A stretch of DNA of 64,000 nt from Azonexaceae bacterium (GCA_013335535.1 JAAXVL010000002.1:186001-250000), one strand, 5' to 3'; numbered from the stretch's first letter, positions 26,312 to 36,005 are shown. Numbers and translations: made by a program. Notes: generated from the letters alone by a model not told the origin.

Positions 26312-27451
26312 TTAGTTGAACCAGAGTCGAATAGTGTCGAGGATGCGGATGAAGATGTTGCCAAGCGGCACATTTTCAAGGGCGGTGACGGGATATTCGC
26401 CATAAACCTTGCCGTCGATGCTGACCTTGAGCACGCCCAGCTTCTGGCCAGCCTCGATCGGGGCGATCAGGCGCGGCTCGGCGACGAAATCGCTCTTCAC
26501 CTTATCGGCGTAACCCTTGGGGACGGCAATCGACAGGTCGTTGGCAAAGCCAGCCTTGACCTCGCTCTGGGCACCCTTCCAGACGCGCAGCGTGGCAACG
26601 GCCTGATCCTTGGCGTAGAGTGCGACAGCGTCGTAGGAGATGTAACCCCAGTTGAGCAGCTTCTGCGATTCGCTGGCCCGGGCACTGTCCGAGACGGTGC
26701 CGAGGACGACTGATAGCAGACGGCGCTTGTCGCGTAGGGCTGACGAGATCAGGCAGTAGCCGGCCGCTTCCGTGTGGCCGGTCTTGACGCCATCGACGGT
26801 GGGGTCGATGTAGAGCAGGCGGTTGCGGTTGGGCTGGGTGATGCCGTTGTAGGTGTATTCCTTCATCGAGTAATACTTCTTGTATTCCTCGGGGAAGTCG
26901 CGGATCAAGGCGGAGGCGAGCAGGGAAAGGTCGCGCGCCGTGGTGTAGTGCTCCGGGTCGGGCAGGCCGGTCGAGTTGCGGAAGCTCGACGCATTCATGC
27001 CCAGGCGTTGCGCCTCGCGATTCATCATCTGTGCGAAATCTTCTTCACTTCCGGCAATGCCTTCAGCCAGCGTGACGCAGGCGTCGTTGCCGGACTGGAC
27101 GATCATACCTTTGATCAGGTCCTCCACCGGCACTTGCGTGTCCACCCGGATGAACATCTTGGAACCGCCGGTGCGCCAGGCTTTCTCGGAAACCGGCAGG
27201 GGCTGCTCGAGGGCCAGCGTTTTCTTGTGCAGGGCGGCGAAGGTCAGGTAAGCCGTCATGAGCTTGGTTAGCGAGGCGGGCTCAAGGCGCTCGTCAGATT
27301 TTTCTGCGGTCAACACCTGATTCGAGCCCATTTCGAGCAGCAGCCACGATTTGGCAGCCAGTGACGGAGGAACGGGCAATTGCTGGGCCATCGCCTGGGC
27401 GGCGAATGCGAAACTCAAGGCGAGAAGGGTGGTCTTGCGGAACAGCGACAT
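26312..27451 (-). CDS. dacC: D-alanyl-D-alanine carboxypeptidase (PBP5/6 type)
   Basis: A 379-residue periplasmic peptidoglycan carboxypeptidase. The signal peptide ends MAQQLPVPP. The active-site Ser is in PASLTKLM (SxxK), with SGND (SxN) and VDGVKTGHTEAAGYC (KTG). The C-terminal beta domain ends with the amphipathic helix FIRILDTIRLWFN that tethers PBP5-like proteins to the inner membrane. The dacA-dat-ybeD-lipBA order is the typical betaproteobacterial cluster. The dacA/dacC name is by family only. Confidence 0.94.
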   Translation of the reverse strand: MSLFRKTTLLALSFAFAAQAMAQQLPVPPSLAAKSWLLLEMGSNQVLTAEKSDERLEPASLTKLMTAYLTFAALHKKTLALEQPLPVSEKAWRTGGSKMFIRVDTQVPVEDLIKGMIVQSGNDACVTLAEGIAGSEEDFAQMMNREAQRLGMNASSFRNSTGLPDPEHYTTARDLSLLASALIRDFPEEYKKYYSMKEYTYNGITQPNRNRLLYIDPTVDGVKTGHTEAAGYCLISSALRDKRRLLSVVLGTVSDSARASESQKLLNWGYISYDAVALYAKDQAVATLRVWKGAQSEVKAGFANDLSIAVPKGYADKVKSDFVAEPRLIAPIEAGQKLGVLKVSIDGKVYGEYPVTALENVPLGNIFIRILDTIRLWFN

Positions 27452-27487
27452 TGGTTTTTTACTTTGTTTTGCGTTGGGGGGTGCAGA

Positions 27488-28396
27488 TTATACCCTCGGC
27501 TCAATCACGCCTTGCGGTGCCGCCGCGCAAAGCGCCTCGACGGCCGGATGGCGGATGCGGCGTTCGTTGGAAATGGCATAGATGTGCTCGCTGACGCCGC
27601 TCATGGCACCGAGTGGCACAGCTTGCAGTTGGCTGGCAACCTGCTCGGCGAGCGCCAGTGGGGCCGGGAAAATACCCAGCCCGCCGCGTCCAAAGGTCGT
27701 TAGCAAGGCGCTGTCCTCAAATTCGCCGACGATTTTCGGGTGGATGTTCGAATTTTCCAGCCAGCGGTCGATGCGGCCACGCAGCGCATTGTGGCGGGTG
27801 GGCAGGAGCAGCGGTGCGCCATCCAGACTTTTCGGAAAGTCCAGACGGTACTGCTCGACCAGACCCGGTGTCGCGAACAGCCCGGTGGCGAATTCGCCAA
27901 GCGGCGTGCTGAATACCTTGAGGTTGGCGCTGACCGGGGCAGCACGGTCGGTCAGCACCACATCGAGGCGATGCAGGGCAAGGTCGGCGAGCAGGGTTTC
28001 GAATTCACCTTCATCGCAGACCAGGCGGACATCGGCCGGCATGTTGGTCACCGTCGACAGCAAACGGTAAGCCAGCAGCTTGGGGATGCCGTCTGAAATT
28101 CCAGCGCGCAAGCGAAGCGTGGACTCGCTACCGCTGTTCGTGACCGCTTCGGTCAGCGCGTCACCCAACTGAAAGATCTGGTCAGCGTAGCCCTGCGCGA
28201 CTCGCCCGGCTTCGCTCAGTACCAAACCACGGCCCTGACTGTTGAACAAGGCTTTGCCCAGCTGCCGCTCAAGCAAGGAAAGCTGGCCGCTGATGGTCTG
28301 AACCGCCACACCTAGGCGTTCTGCCGCCCGGGTGATGCTGCCTTCTTGAGCGACGACCCAGAAGTAATGCAGGTGTTTAAAATTAATTGGTGTCAT
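27488..28396 (-). CDS. nhaR: LysR-family regulator, NhaR type
   Basis: A 302-residue transcription factor. The N-terminal winged helix has NFKHLHYFWVVAQEGSITR and AERLGVAVQTISGQLSLLE; the FKHLHYFWVVA opening is diagnostic of the NhaR group. The rest is a periplasmic-binding-like effector domain. NhaR responds to sodium in E. coli; no nhaA is nearby, so the regulon here is open. It is divergent from htpX with 101 bases between starts. Confidence 0.87.
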   Translation of the reverse strand: MTPINFKHLHYFWVVAQEGSITRAAERLGVAVQTISGQLSLLERQLGKALFNSQGRGLVLSEAGRVAQGYADQIFQLGDALTEAVTNSGSESTLRLRAGISDGIPKLLAYRLLSTVTNMPADVRLVCDEGEFETLLADLALHRLDVVLTDRAAPVSANLKVFSTPLGEFATGLFATPGLVEQYRLDFPKSLDGAPLLLPTRHNALRGRIDRWLENSNIHPKIVGEFEDSALLTTFGRGGLGIFPAPLALAEQVASQLQAVPLGAMSGVSEHIYAISNERRIRHPAVEALCAAAPQGVIEPRV

Positions 28397-28449
28397 AGGT
28401 TCTACAGAAAAAATCGAAGAGTTGTTCCATTTTGCTCCGATTTTTTAGG

Positions 28450-28466
28450 TTGTTGCAATGCAATAC
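28450..28466 (+). promoter_or_regulatory. TGCAATGCAATAC box upstream of htpX
   Basis: TTGTTGCAATGCAATAC, 31 bases before the htpX ATG, in the nhaR-htpX divergent space. It matches 16 of 17 bases of 20777-20793. A looser inverted match (TGCATTGCACAA, 29419-29430) overlaps the start of the next operon. Confidence 0.4.
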
Positions 28467-28497
28467 CATTCGCCCGTTCTCTTTCGAGGAGTTGATC

Positions 28498-29373
28498 ATG
28501 AAACGAATTGTCCTTTTTCTCGCCACTAATCTCGCCGTCATGCTGGTGCTCAGCGTGGCGACCAGCCTGCTGGGCGTCAATAAGTTCCTGACGGCCAACG
28601 GCCTCAATGTCGGCATGCTGTTCGTTTTTGCGGCCGTCATTGGCTTCGGCGGCGCCTTCATCTCGCTGCTCATGTCGAAAACCATGGCCAAGTGGAGTAC
28701 CGGTGCCCGGGTTATCGAGTCGCCGAGCTCGTCCACCGAAATGTGGTTGGTCGATACCGTCGCCAAACTGGCCAAGCGCGCCAACCTGCCGATGCCAGAA
28801 GTCGCCATCTACGACGGTGAGCCGAATGCCTTCGCCACCGGCGCCAGCAAGAACAGTTCGTTGGTCGCCGTGTCGACCGGCTTGTTGCAGGGCATGACGC
28901 GGGACGAAGCCGAAGCCGTGCTGGCCCACGAAGTTGCCCACATCGCCAACGGCGACATGGTGACGATGACGCTGATCCAGGGCGTGGTGAATACCTTCGT
29001 CGTCTTCCTGTCGCGCATCGTCGGCTACGTGGTCGATGGTTTCCTGCGTCGCGGCGACAGTGAAAACACGGGCCCGGGCATCGGCTATATGGTGACCAGC
29101 ATGATCTGTGAAGTCGTCTTCGGCCTGCTTGCCAGCATCATCGTTGCCTGGTTCTCGCGTCAGCGTGAATTCCGAGCCGATTCGGGCGCTGCTGGCCTCA
29201 TGGGCTCGCCGGTGCCGATGCAGAACGCGCTGCGTCGTCTTGGCAGCCTGCATACCGAACCGTTGCCACAAAACATGGCGGCCTCGGGTATTGCCGGAGG
29301 AAGCAGCTGGATGGCGCTGTTCTCGACCCACCCGCCACTCGAAGAACGCATTGCTGCCTTGGGAGGTCGTTGA
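28498..29373 (+). CDS. htpX: Membrane zinc protease HtpX
   Basis: A 291-residue M48B metalloprotease of the inner membrane that degrades misfolded membrane proteins. The ATG at 28498 begins two membrane helices (about 4-22 and 36-56). Zinc ligands are in [12 protein letters not shown] and the Glu of [10 protein letters not shown]. Two further helices lie between them. It ends with the family's [13 protein letters not shown]. Confidence 0.95.
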   Translation: MKRIVLFLATNLAVMLVLSVATSLLGVNKFLTANGLNVGMLFVFAAVIGFGGAFISLLMSKTMAKWSTGARVIESPSSSTEMWLVDTVAKLAKRANLPMPEVAIYDGEPNAFATGASKNSSLVAVSTGLLQGMTRDEAEAVLAHEVAHIANGDMVTMTLIQGVVNTFVVFLSRIVGYVVDGFLRRGDSENTGPGIGYMVTSMICEVVFGLLASIIVAWFSRQREFRADSGAAGLMGSPVPMQNALRRLGSLHTEPLPQNMAASGIAGGSSWMALFSTHPPLEERIAALGGR

Positions 29374-29414
29374 TCGCTGCCAGTCAATGGCATGCGGTTT
29401 GCTAAGAAAATTTC

Positions 29415-30650
29415 ATGATGCATTGCACAAAAATACTCGCTTTCGCTTTGGGCATGGGCGCGACGCTAGCCGTCGCGCAGCCCGAATTCGATCTGCCGAA
29501 ACTGGAGGCGCTGGCCCTGTCGTCGAGCCGCGCTGTGCTGTCGGCGCGCGACCAGATCACGGCGGCGCGCTATGCGGTCGATAGCGCCGGCGCCTTTCCC
29601 AATCCGGAGCTCGAATATCTGGGCGGTACCTCGCGTTCCCGCGGAGTGGGCGGCAACACCGGCGACGCGCGCAGCGTCACGCTGACCCAGCCGCTCGATA
29701 TGCCGTGGCGGCGCTCGGCGCGGATCGGCGCGGCGGAAGCTGGGCTGGAGTCGACGACGGCAGCGGTCAGGGCTTTCGAGGCCGATACGCTGGCCCGCCT
29801 GCGCCTGCGTTATTTCGAGGTCTTGCGGCGCGATGTCGAGTTGAGCAATACACGTGAAGATCTGGCGGCCATGGAGAGTGTGCGCTCGCGTATCGCGTTG
29901 CGTGTGGAAACGGGCGAGGCTCCGCGCTTCGAGTTGATCAAGGCGGATGCCGAGTTGCTGAACGTTCAGAAAATCGCCCAGGCGGCGGGTTTTCGCGGTG
30001 AGCAGGCGCGCTCGCAGTTGCGCCAGAGTGTAGGCGGCGCCTTGCCAACGGACTTTTCCCTGCGTGGCCGCTTGCGGGACGTTCCAGAACTGCCTCCGCT
30101 GGATGGTTTGCGCAAACAATTGGCTGAAACCAGCCCGGATTTGGCGCGTGCACGCTCTGAAATGGTGCGTGCCCAATATCAGCTTGATCTCGAACGGCGC
30201 CAACGCTGGCCCAATGTGGCACTGAAAGCCGGGATGGATGAGGATCCCGACATGCGTTCCAACAAGTTTGGCGTCGTTGTTTCGATTCCGCTGTGGGACC
30301 GTCGTAGCGGCCCGGTTGGCGAAGCCTCGGCGCAATTGTCGCGGGCCCGCCATGAGTTGGCAGCGCAGGAGTTTTCGCTTGCCCAGCAGCTGGAAATCGC
30401 CTTCCAGCAATATGAAATTGCCCAGGCCCAGGTTGTCGCGCTGGAGTCCGGCATCCTCAAGCAGGCTGAAGCGGCCGTGAAGGTGGCGGAAGCGGCCTAT
30501 CGTTTTGGCGAACGTGGTTTTCTCGAAGTACTCGATGCCCAACGCGTTTTCCGCGCAGCGCGTGCCGAGCTGATTACGGCGCGCTTCGAACTGGCTGCGG
30601 CCTGGGTTGAAATTGAACGACTACGGGCGCTGCCCGGAGGAAAAGAATAA
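29415..30650 (+). CDS. Outer-membrane efflux protein, CzcC/TolC family
   Basis: A 411-residue outer-membrane channel with a signal peptide (ILAFALGMGATLAVAQ) and two TolC-type repeats rich in Ala, Arg, Glu and Leu. ERRQRWPNVALKAGM with FGVVVSIPLWDRRSG is the typical OEP pattern in the second half. It forms the outer part of the heavy-metal RND system. The next ATG overlaps its TAA stop by one base. Confidence 0.9.
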   Translation: MMHCTKILAFALGMGATLAVAQPEFDLPKLEALALSSSRAVLSARDQITAARYAVDSAGAFPNPELEYLGGTSRSRGVGGNTGDARSVTLTQPLDMPWRRSARIGAAEAGLESTTAAVRAFEADTLARLRLRYFEVLRRDVELSNTREDLAAMESVRSRIALRVETGEAPRFELIKADAELLNVQKIAQAAGFRGEQARSQLRQSVGGALPTDFSLRGRLRDVPELPPLDGLRKQLAETSPDLARARSEMVRAQYQLDLERRQRWPNVALKAGMDEDPDMRSNKFGVVVSIPLWDRRSGPVGEASAQLSRARHELAAQEFSLAQQLEIAFQQYEIAQAQVVALESGILKQAEAAVKVAEAAYRFGERGFLEVLDAQRVFRAARAELITARFELAAAWVEIERLRALPGGKE

Positions 30651-31789
30651 TGAAAAAAGCCCTGTTTTTGCTGTTGACCGTGGCAACACTGGCTGGCTGC
30701 AATCAAGAGAACAACAAATCGGCGGTGCAGCAGGTGCGCGACCCGCTAAGCGTCTCACCCTCGCCCGAGTTGCTGAGCCAGCTTAAATTGAGCGATGTTG
30801 GCTCTCAGCCCGTGGCTGAAACCCTGCGCGTCAGTGGGCGGATCGATTTTGACGAACAGCGCCTGGCCCGCATTGGCGCCACGGTGACGGGGCGGGTCAC
30901 CGATATCGACGCCCTGCTCGGCCAGAGCGTCAAAAAGGGCGAGATTCTCGCCAGGTTGAACAGCAGCGAATTGTCCAGTCAGCAACTGGCTTATCTCAAG
31001 GCGCGGGCCGAGCTGGAATTGAACCGGCGCAATGCCGAACGTGCCAAGGCCTTGTTTGAGGCCGATGTGATCGGCGCGGCCGAACTGCAGCGCCGGGAGA
31101 GCGAATACCAGATTTCGAAGGCTGAAACGCGGGCGGCGAGCGACCAGTTGCAATTGCTGGGGGTCGGCCCGGCGGCAATCGACCGCCTGGGCAAACAGGG
31201 CGAAGTCAATTCGGTGACCCCGGTCGTGGCCACTTTGAACGGCGTCGTCGTCGAGCGCAAGCTGGCGCAGGGGCAGGTCGTGCAACCGGCCGATTCGCTG
31301 TTTGTCGTTGCCGATCTATCGCGTCTGTGGGCGGTTGCGCAGGTGCCCGAGCAACAGGTCAGCCTGGTCAAGGCCGGGCAGTCGGTCAGTATCGAAGTGC
31401 CGGCGCTGGGCCATGAGAAGCTGGTCGGCAAGCTGATTTTTGTCGGTCAGACCATTGACCCGGAAACGCGCACGGTCCTGGTTCGTACCGAACTGGATAA
31501 TCGCGATGGTCGCCTCAAACCCGCCATGCTGGCTTCGATGCTGATCGAGGCGAAACCGGTCGAGCGGCTGGTCGTACCGGCTGGTGCTGTCGTTCGTGAA
31601 AATGATGAGGACCACGTTTTTGTCGCTGAGGGCGATGGTGCCTTCCGTCTGGCCAAGGTCAAACTCGGCCCGGAGCAGGGTGGGGTACGCGTCGTTATGT
31701 CCGGCCTCAAGGGTGGAGAAAAGCTGGTTGTGGATGGCGCTTTTCACCTGAATAACGAGCGTAATCGCAAGGAAATGGAGGGATCGTGA
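30650..31789 (+). CDS. RND efflux membrane fusion lipoprotein, CzcB type
   Basis: A 379-residue periplasmic adaptor. The lipobox is LAGC (Cys about residue 17), so it is lipid anchored. Beta-barrel and lipoyl parts (RIDFDEQRLARIGATVTGRV, then VTPVVATLNGVVVERKLAQG) flank a coiled-coil hairpin about residues 105-160. No His-rich metal-binding N-terminus is present. The signal sequence contains GCTGTTGACCGTGG, a two-mismatch relative of the dispersed repeat. It overlaps the pump gene by 4 bases. Confidence 0.92.
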   Translation: MKKALFLLLTVATLAGCNQENNKSAVQQVRDPLSVSPSPELLSQLKLSDVGSQPVAETLRVSGRIDFDEQRLARIGATVTGRVTDIDALLGQSVKKGEILARLNSSELSSQQLAYLKARAELELNRRNAERAKALFEADVIGAAELQRRESEYQISKAETRAASDQLQLLGVGPAAIDRLGKQGEVNSVTPVVATLNGVVVERKLAQGQVVQPADSLFVVADLSRLWAVAQVPEQQVSLVKAGQSVSIEVPALGHEKLVGKLIFVGQTIDPETRTVLVRTELDNRDGRLKPAMLASMLIEAKPVERLVVPAGAVVRENDEDHVFVAEGDGAFRLAKVKLGPEQGGVRVVMSGLKGGEKLVVDGAFHLNNERNRKEMEGS

Positions 31790-34700
31790 TCGAGTCCCTC
31801 GTCCGCGGGGCGCTCAAGCAGCGCCTGATCGTCGCGGTGATCGCCACCGTGCTTTTCTTCTTTGGACTCGATGCGGCGCGCAAGCTGTCGGTCGACGCCT
31901 TCCCCGATGTGACCAACGTTCAGGTCCAGATCGCCACCGAGGCCACCGGCCGTTCGCCGGAAGAGGTCGAACGCTTCGCGACGGTGCCGCTCGAAGTGGC
32001 GATGACCGGCCTGCCCGGGCTGGAGGAGATGCGCTCGCTGAACAAGCCGGGCCTGTCGCTGATCACCCTGGTTTTCAACGACAAGACCGACGTCTATTTC
32101 GCCCGCCAACTCGTCATGGAGCGCCTGCTCGAAGTCGGTTCGCGCCTGCCGGCCGGCATCACGCCGGTGCTCGGGCCGGTGTCGACCGGTCTCGGTGAGG
32201 TCTATCAATACACGCTGGAACGGCCCGATGACGGTGACCGGACACTGAGCGTAGAAGAGTTGATGAAGCGCCGGGTTGCCCAGGACTGGGTCGTGCGCCC
32301 CTTGCTGCGCTCGATACCGGGAGTGGCCGAAATCAATTCGCAGGGCGGCTATGCCAAGCAGTATCAGGTGCTGGTCAATCCCGACAAGCTGCGCCATTTC
32401 GGGCTTAACGTCGCCGACGTTTATCTGGCGGTGGGGCGCAACAACGCCAATGCCGGCGGCGGTGTGCTGCCGCAGTATGCCGAGCAGTACCTGATTCGCG
32501 GCGTTGGGCTGGTGCGTGATCTCGACGACCTGCGCGCCATCGTGCTCAAGGAAAAGGATGGCGTACCGGTCTATGTGCGCGACGTGGCTGACGTGCAGAT
32601 AGGCCACGATGTTCGGCAGGGCGCCGTGATCAAGAACGGGACGACCGAGGCGGTCGGCGGCGTGGTCATGATGATCGCCGGCGGTAATGCCAAGGAGGTG
32701 GTCAGCCGGGTCAAGGCGCGGGTCGAGGAGATCAACCGCAAGGGCATGCTGCCGGACGGACTGAAAATCGCGCCGTATTACGACCGCTCGGAACTGGTCG
32801 ATGCGGCGCTGTGGACGGTGACCAAGGTGCTGCTTGAAGGCGTCGCGCTGGTCGTCGTCGTGCTTTTCCTGTTTCTCGGCGACGTCCGCTCCTCGCTGAT
32901 CGTCGTCGGCACGCTGGTGCTGACGCCGCTGCTGACCTTCATGGCGATGAACAAGCTGGGTATTTCGGCCAACCTGATGTCGTTGGGCGGCCTGGCCATC
33001 GCCATCGGCCTCATGGTCGACGGTTCGGTGGTGGTCGTCGAAAACGCCTACCTGCAGCTTGGACGCAATGCCAAGACCGGCGAGAGCCAGTTGCGGGTGA
33101 TCCTGCGCGCCGTGGTCGAAGTGGCGACGCCGGTCATCTTCGGCGTTGGCATCATCATTCTCGTCTTCCTGCCGCTCATGACTTTGCAGGGCATGGAAGG
33201 CAAGATGTTCGCGCCGTTGGCCTATACCATCGCCATCGCACTGGCCATTTCACTGGTGCTGTCGATGACACTGACGCCCGTGATGTCGACTTACCTGCTC
33301 AAGCCGCCGGCCCACGATGGCGACCACGATACGAAGCTGATCGCGGCCATGAAGCAGCGTTACCTCAGGATGCTGCACTGGGCACTGGGTAATGAACGGA
33401 AGACGGTGATCCTGGCCGTCGGCGCCTTTGTCCTGACACTGGGCACGCTACCTTTCCTCGGCACGGCTTTCATCCCGGAAATGAAGGAAGGCTCGGTCGT
33501 GCCGGGTATCAACCGCGTGCCCAACATTTCGCTCGACGAGTCGATCAAGATGGAAATGGAGGCCATGCGTCTGGTCATGCAGGTGCCGGGGGTCAAGTCG
33601 GCGGTGTCCGGCGTCGGGCGCGGCGAATCGCCGGCCGACCCGCAGGGGCCGAACGAGTCGACGCCCATCGTCAGCCTGAAACCGCGTAGCGAATGGCCCT
33701 CCGGCTGGACACAGGAGGACATTCAGGACGCCATGCGCGAGAAGCTCAAGGTGTTGCCGGGCGTTCAGGTCGTCATGGCCCAGCCGATTTCCGACCGCGT
33801 CGATGAAATGGTCACTGGCGTGCGTTCCGACATTGCCGTCAAGGTCTTCGGCGACGATCTCGATCAGCTCAAGAAGATCGCCGGGCAGATCGGCAAGGTT
33901 GCTCAGACCTTGCAGGGGGCGCAGGATTTGCGCATCGAGCGGATCAGCGGCCAGCAGTATTTGTCGATTGAAATCGACCGGCAGGCAATTGCCCGCCTTG
34001 GTTTGAACGTTTCCGACGTCAATGACCTGCTCGAAACAGCGGTCGGTGGCAAGGTGGCGACCGAGATTTTCGAGGGCGAACGGCGCTTCCCTGGCGTGGT
34101 GCGTTTGCCGGAGAGCTTCCGCAACAACGTCGAGGCGATTTCGAACATCCTGATCACTTCGCGTAATGGCGCCCAGGCGCGCCTGGCCGACGTCGCGAAA
34201 ATCAGCGTCATGGACGGCCCGGCGCAGATTTCGCGCGAACTGGGCAAGCGCCGCATTGTCGTGGGCGTCAATGTGAAGGACCGTGACCTGGGTAGTTTCG
34301 TCGCTGAACTGCAGCAGAAGGTGGATAGCCAGATCAAACTGCCGGAAGGGTATTACCTGGAGTGGGGCGGTCAGTTCCAGAACATGGAGCGGGCACTGGG
34401 CCACCTCAAGATCATTATCCCGATCACCATCGCGGCGATTTTCTTCCTGCTCTTCCTCCTATTCAATTCGCTGCGCTTCGCCACGCTGATCATCACCGTG
34501 CTGCCTTTTGCTTCCATCGGCGGCATCATCGGCCTGTTCGTCAGCGGCGAATATCTCTCGGTGCCGGCCTCGGTGGGCTTCATCGCGCTGTGGGGGATCG
34601 CCGTGCTCAACGGTGTCGTGCTGGTGTCCTACATTCGTGGCCTGCGCGATGCAGGACGTAGCGTGCGCGATGCCGTGGTCGAAGGGGCGACGCTGCGCTT

Positions 34701-34896
34701 CCGGCCGGTCATGATGACGGCGACGGTCGCCATGCTTGGCCTGATTCCCTTCCTGTTTTCGAGCGGGCCAGGTTCCGAAGTGCAGCGGCCGCTGGCCATC
34801 GTGGTCATCGGTGGCTTGATTACCTGCACCCTGCTCACGCTGCTGGTTTTGCCGACAATTTATCGCTGGTTTGACGAAGAAGAGGTCGAGGCATGA
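31786..34896 (+). CDS. Heavy-metal RND efflux pump, CzcA family
   Basis: A 1036-residue inner-membrane proton antiporter with the 12-helix RND layout. The start is the GTG at 31786. Helix 4 reads AIAIGLMVDGSVVVVENAYL. It keeps the VDG...EN signature but has AIG where the zinc/cobalt CzcA type has DFG, and Gly-Ser where the CusA type has Ala-Ala. The metal is therefore uncertain, although the HME family is clear. Periplasmic docking and pore domains lie at about 40-330 and 560-870. It overlaps the PII-like gene by 4 bases. Confidence 0.93.
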   Translation: MIESLVRGALKQRLIVAVIATVLFFFGLDAARKLSVDAFPDVTNVQVQIATEATGRSPEEVERFATVPLEVAMTGLPGLEEMRSLNKPGLSLITLVFNDKTDVYFARQLVMERLLEVGSRLPAGITPVLGPVSTGLGEVYQYTLERPDDGDRTLSVEELMKRRVAQDWVVRPLLRSIPGVAEINSQGGYAKQYQVLVNPDKLRHFGLNVADVYLAVGRNNANAGGGVLPQYAEQYLIRGVGLVRDLDDLRAIVLKEKDGVPVYVRDVADVQIGHDVRQGAVIKNGTTEAVGGVVMMIAGGNAKEVVSRVKARVEEINRKGMLPDGLKIAPYYDRSELVDAALWTVTKVLLEGVALVVVVLFLFLGDVRSSLIVVGTLVLTPLLTFMAMNKLGISANLMSLGGLAIAIGLMVDGSVVVVENAYLQLGRNAKTGESQLRVILRAVVEVATPVIFGVGIIILVFLPLMTLQGMEGKMFAPLAYTIAIALAISLVLSMTLTPVMSTYLLKPPAHDGDHDTKLIAAMKQRYLRMLHWALGNERKTVILAVGAFVLTLGTLPFLGTAFIPEMKEGSVVPGINRVPNISLDESIKMEMEAMRLVMQVPGVKSAVSGVGRGESPADPQGPNESTPIVSLKPRSEWPSGWTQEDIQDAMREKLKVLPGVQVVMAQPISDRVDEMVTGVRSDIAVKVFGDDLDQLKKIAGQIGKVAQTLQGAQDLRIERISGQQYLSIEIDRQAIARLGLNVSDVNDLLETAVGGKVATEIFEGERRFPGVVRLPESFRNNVEAISNILITSRNGAQARLADVAKISVMDGPAQISRELGKRRIVVGVNVKDRDLGSFVAELQQKVDSQIKLPEGYYLEWGGQFQNMERALGHLKIIIPITIAAIFFLLFLLFNSLRFATLIITVLPFASIGGIIGLFVSGEYLSVPASVGFIALWGIAVLNGVVLVSYIRGLRDAGRSVRDAVVEGATLRFRPVMMTATVAMLGLIPFLFSSGPGSEVQRPLAIVVIGGLITCTLLTLLVLPTIYRWFDEEEVEA

Positions 34897-35231
34897 AAGA
34901 AATCAAGGCGGTCATTCGCCCCAACAAACTGGCCGTTTTGCGCGATGCGCTGGTCGCCTTGCCGGGCTTCCCCGGCATGACGGTGACCAAGGTTGAAGGC
35001 TGTAGCGCCCCGTCGCGCCATGTGCCGGCACGGACCAAGATCAAGGATGAGCTGACCGATTACACACCCAAGGTGCGCGTCGAGATCGTCGCGCCGGACG
35101 AGGTGGCCGAACTCATCTTCCAGCGTGTTACCGAGGTGGCCCAGACCGGCCATTATGGCGACGGTCTGGTGTGGATAACCGAGGTCCAGCGAGCGGCTTT
35201 CATTTTCAAGACGATGCCCGGACCGGAATAA
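34893..35231 (+). CDS. PII-like protein linked to metal efflux (PII-NG type)
   Basis: A 112-residue ferredoxin-like PII superfamily protein: MKEIKAVIRPNKLAVLRDAL opens it and GDGLVWITEVQRAAFI is the C-terminal strand pair. The T-loop region (GCSAPSRHVPARTKIKDE) lacks the Tyr that GlnD uridylylates in GlnB/GlnK, so it is not a classic nitrogen sensor. A PII subgroup (PII-NG) tied to metal-efflux operons has been described. The translational overlap with the pump here fits that. It may sense metal or nucleotide; this is inference. Confidence 0.85.
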   Translation: MKEIKAVIRPNKLAVLRDALVALPGFPGMTVTKVEGCSAPSRHVPARTKIKDELTDYTPKVRVEIVAPDEVAELIFQRVTEVAQTGHYGDGLVWITEVQRAAFIFKTMPGPE

Positions 35232-35311
35232 ATTGGCTGGCCTGACTATTACTTTTGTCAGGTGTGGAGGATTTCACAGGCGGAACAGGTCCAGTTTCTT
35301 AAAATTCGAAC

Positions 35312-35962
35312 ATGAATATTTGTCCCTCGGGACTGGTCAGTCGGAATTTTATGGAAAACATGGTCAATCCGGGTATCGGAAGATCGCTGATGTCACCGGT
35401 CGCGTTGCAGGAAGGCATTGCCAGCCTGTCGCGCGGCGCCTATTTCAAGGAAGCATCACTCGACATGATGCTGAGCATCCTGACCGAGTCGGCCGCGCAG
35501 ATGTCCGGCGTCGAGCGCGTCAGCATCTGGGCTCTCAACAACGAACATCGGGAATTGCTCTGCCTGGATATCTTCGAGTTGACGACGCGGCGCCACAGCA
35601 AAGGCCAGAGCATCCACGCCAGCCAATATCCGTTCTATTTCAGGGCTCTGAGGGCAGGCAGCAGCATTTCAGCTGACGATGCCTACAGCCATCCGATAAC
35701 CCGCGAGTTTGCCGCCGATTATCTGCCACGCCACGGCGTGACAGCGATGCTCGAGACGCCGATTCATATTCGTGGCGAGTTGCAGGGCGTTCTCTGTCTT
35801 GAGCAGGTCGGCCCGAGCCAGCCATGGACGTCGGCGCATGGCTTGTTTGCGCAGGCGGTGGCCAATCTGGTGACGCTGGCCTTGGTCGAGTATGAGGCCG
35901 AGGAGGCCAAGCGTCAGGCCTTCGCAGCCAGTGAACGGCTGCGCGCCGTCGTCGGCGCCTGA
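35312..35962 (+). CDS. GAF-domain protein
   Basis: A 216-residue soluble protein with one GAF domain (about residues 45-195: ILTESAAQMSGVERVSIWAL, MLETPIHIRGELQGVLCLEQ) and a short C-terminal helix. It has no output domain such as kinase or GGDEF, so it may be a small-ligand sensor acting through a partner. The start may be 35312 or a later ATG (35351 or 35390). It stands alone between the metal efflux operon and a convergent gene. Confidence 0.75.
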   Translation: MNICPSGLVSRNFMENMVNPGIGRSLMSPVALQEGIASLSRGAYFKEASLDMMLSILTESAAQMSGVERVSIWALNNEHRELLCLDIFELTTRRHSKGQSIHASQYPFYFRALRAGSSISADDAYSHPITREFAADYLPRHGVTAMLETPIHIRGELQGVLCLEQVGPSQPWTSAHGLFAQAVANLVTLALVEYEAEEAKRQAFAASERLRAVVGA

Positions 35963-35970
35963 AGACATTT

Positions 35971-36005
35971 CATTTTTTGCCGAATTTACCGGTTGACCGT
36001 GGCAA
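35971..36005 (+). repeat. Dispersed CCGGTYGACCGTGG repeat, copy I
   Basis: Core CCGGTTGACCGTGG at 35989-36002 with CAA after it, and left arm CATTTTTTGCCGAATTTA. On the minus strand its CGG then TAA form the last codon and stop of the 250-residue gene. Confidence 0.85.

Noticed and set aside
30670-30683. GCTGTTGACCGTGG in the efflux adaptor signal sequence as another repeat copy
   Set aside because: It has two mismatches in the core and no left arm, and it encodes an ordinary lipoprotein signal (LLLTVATLAGC), so chance is likely.
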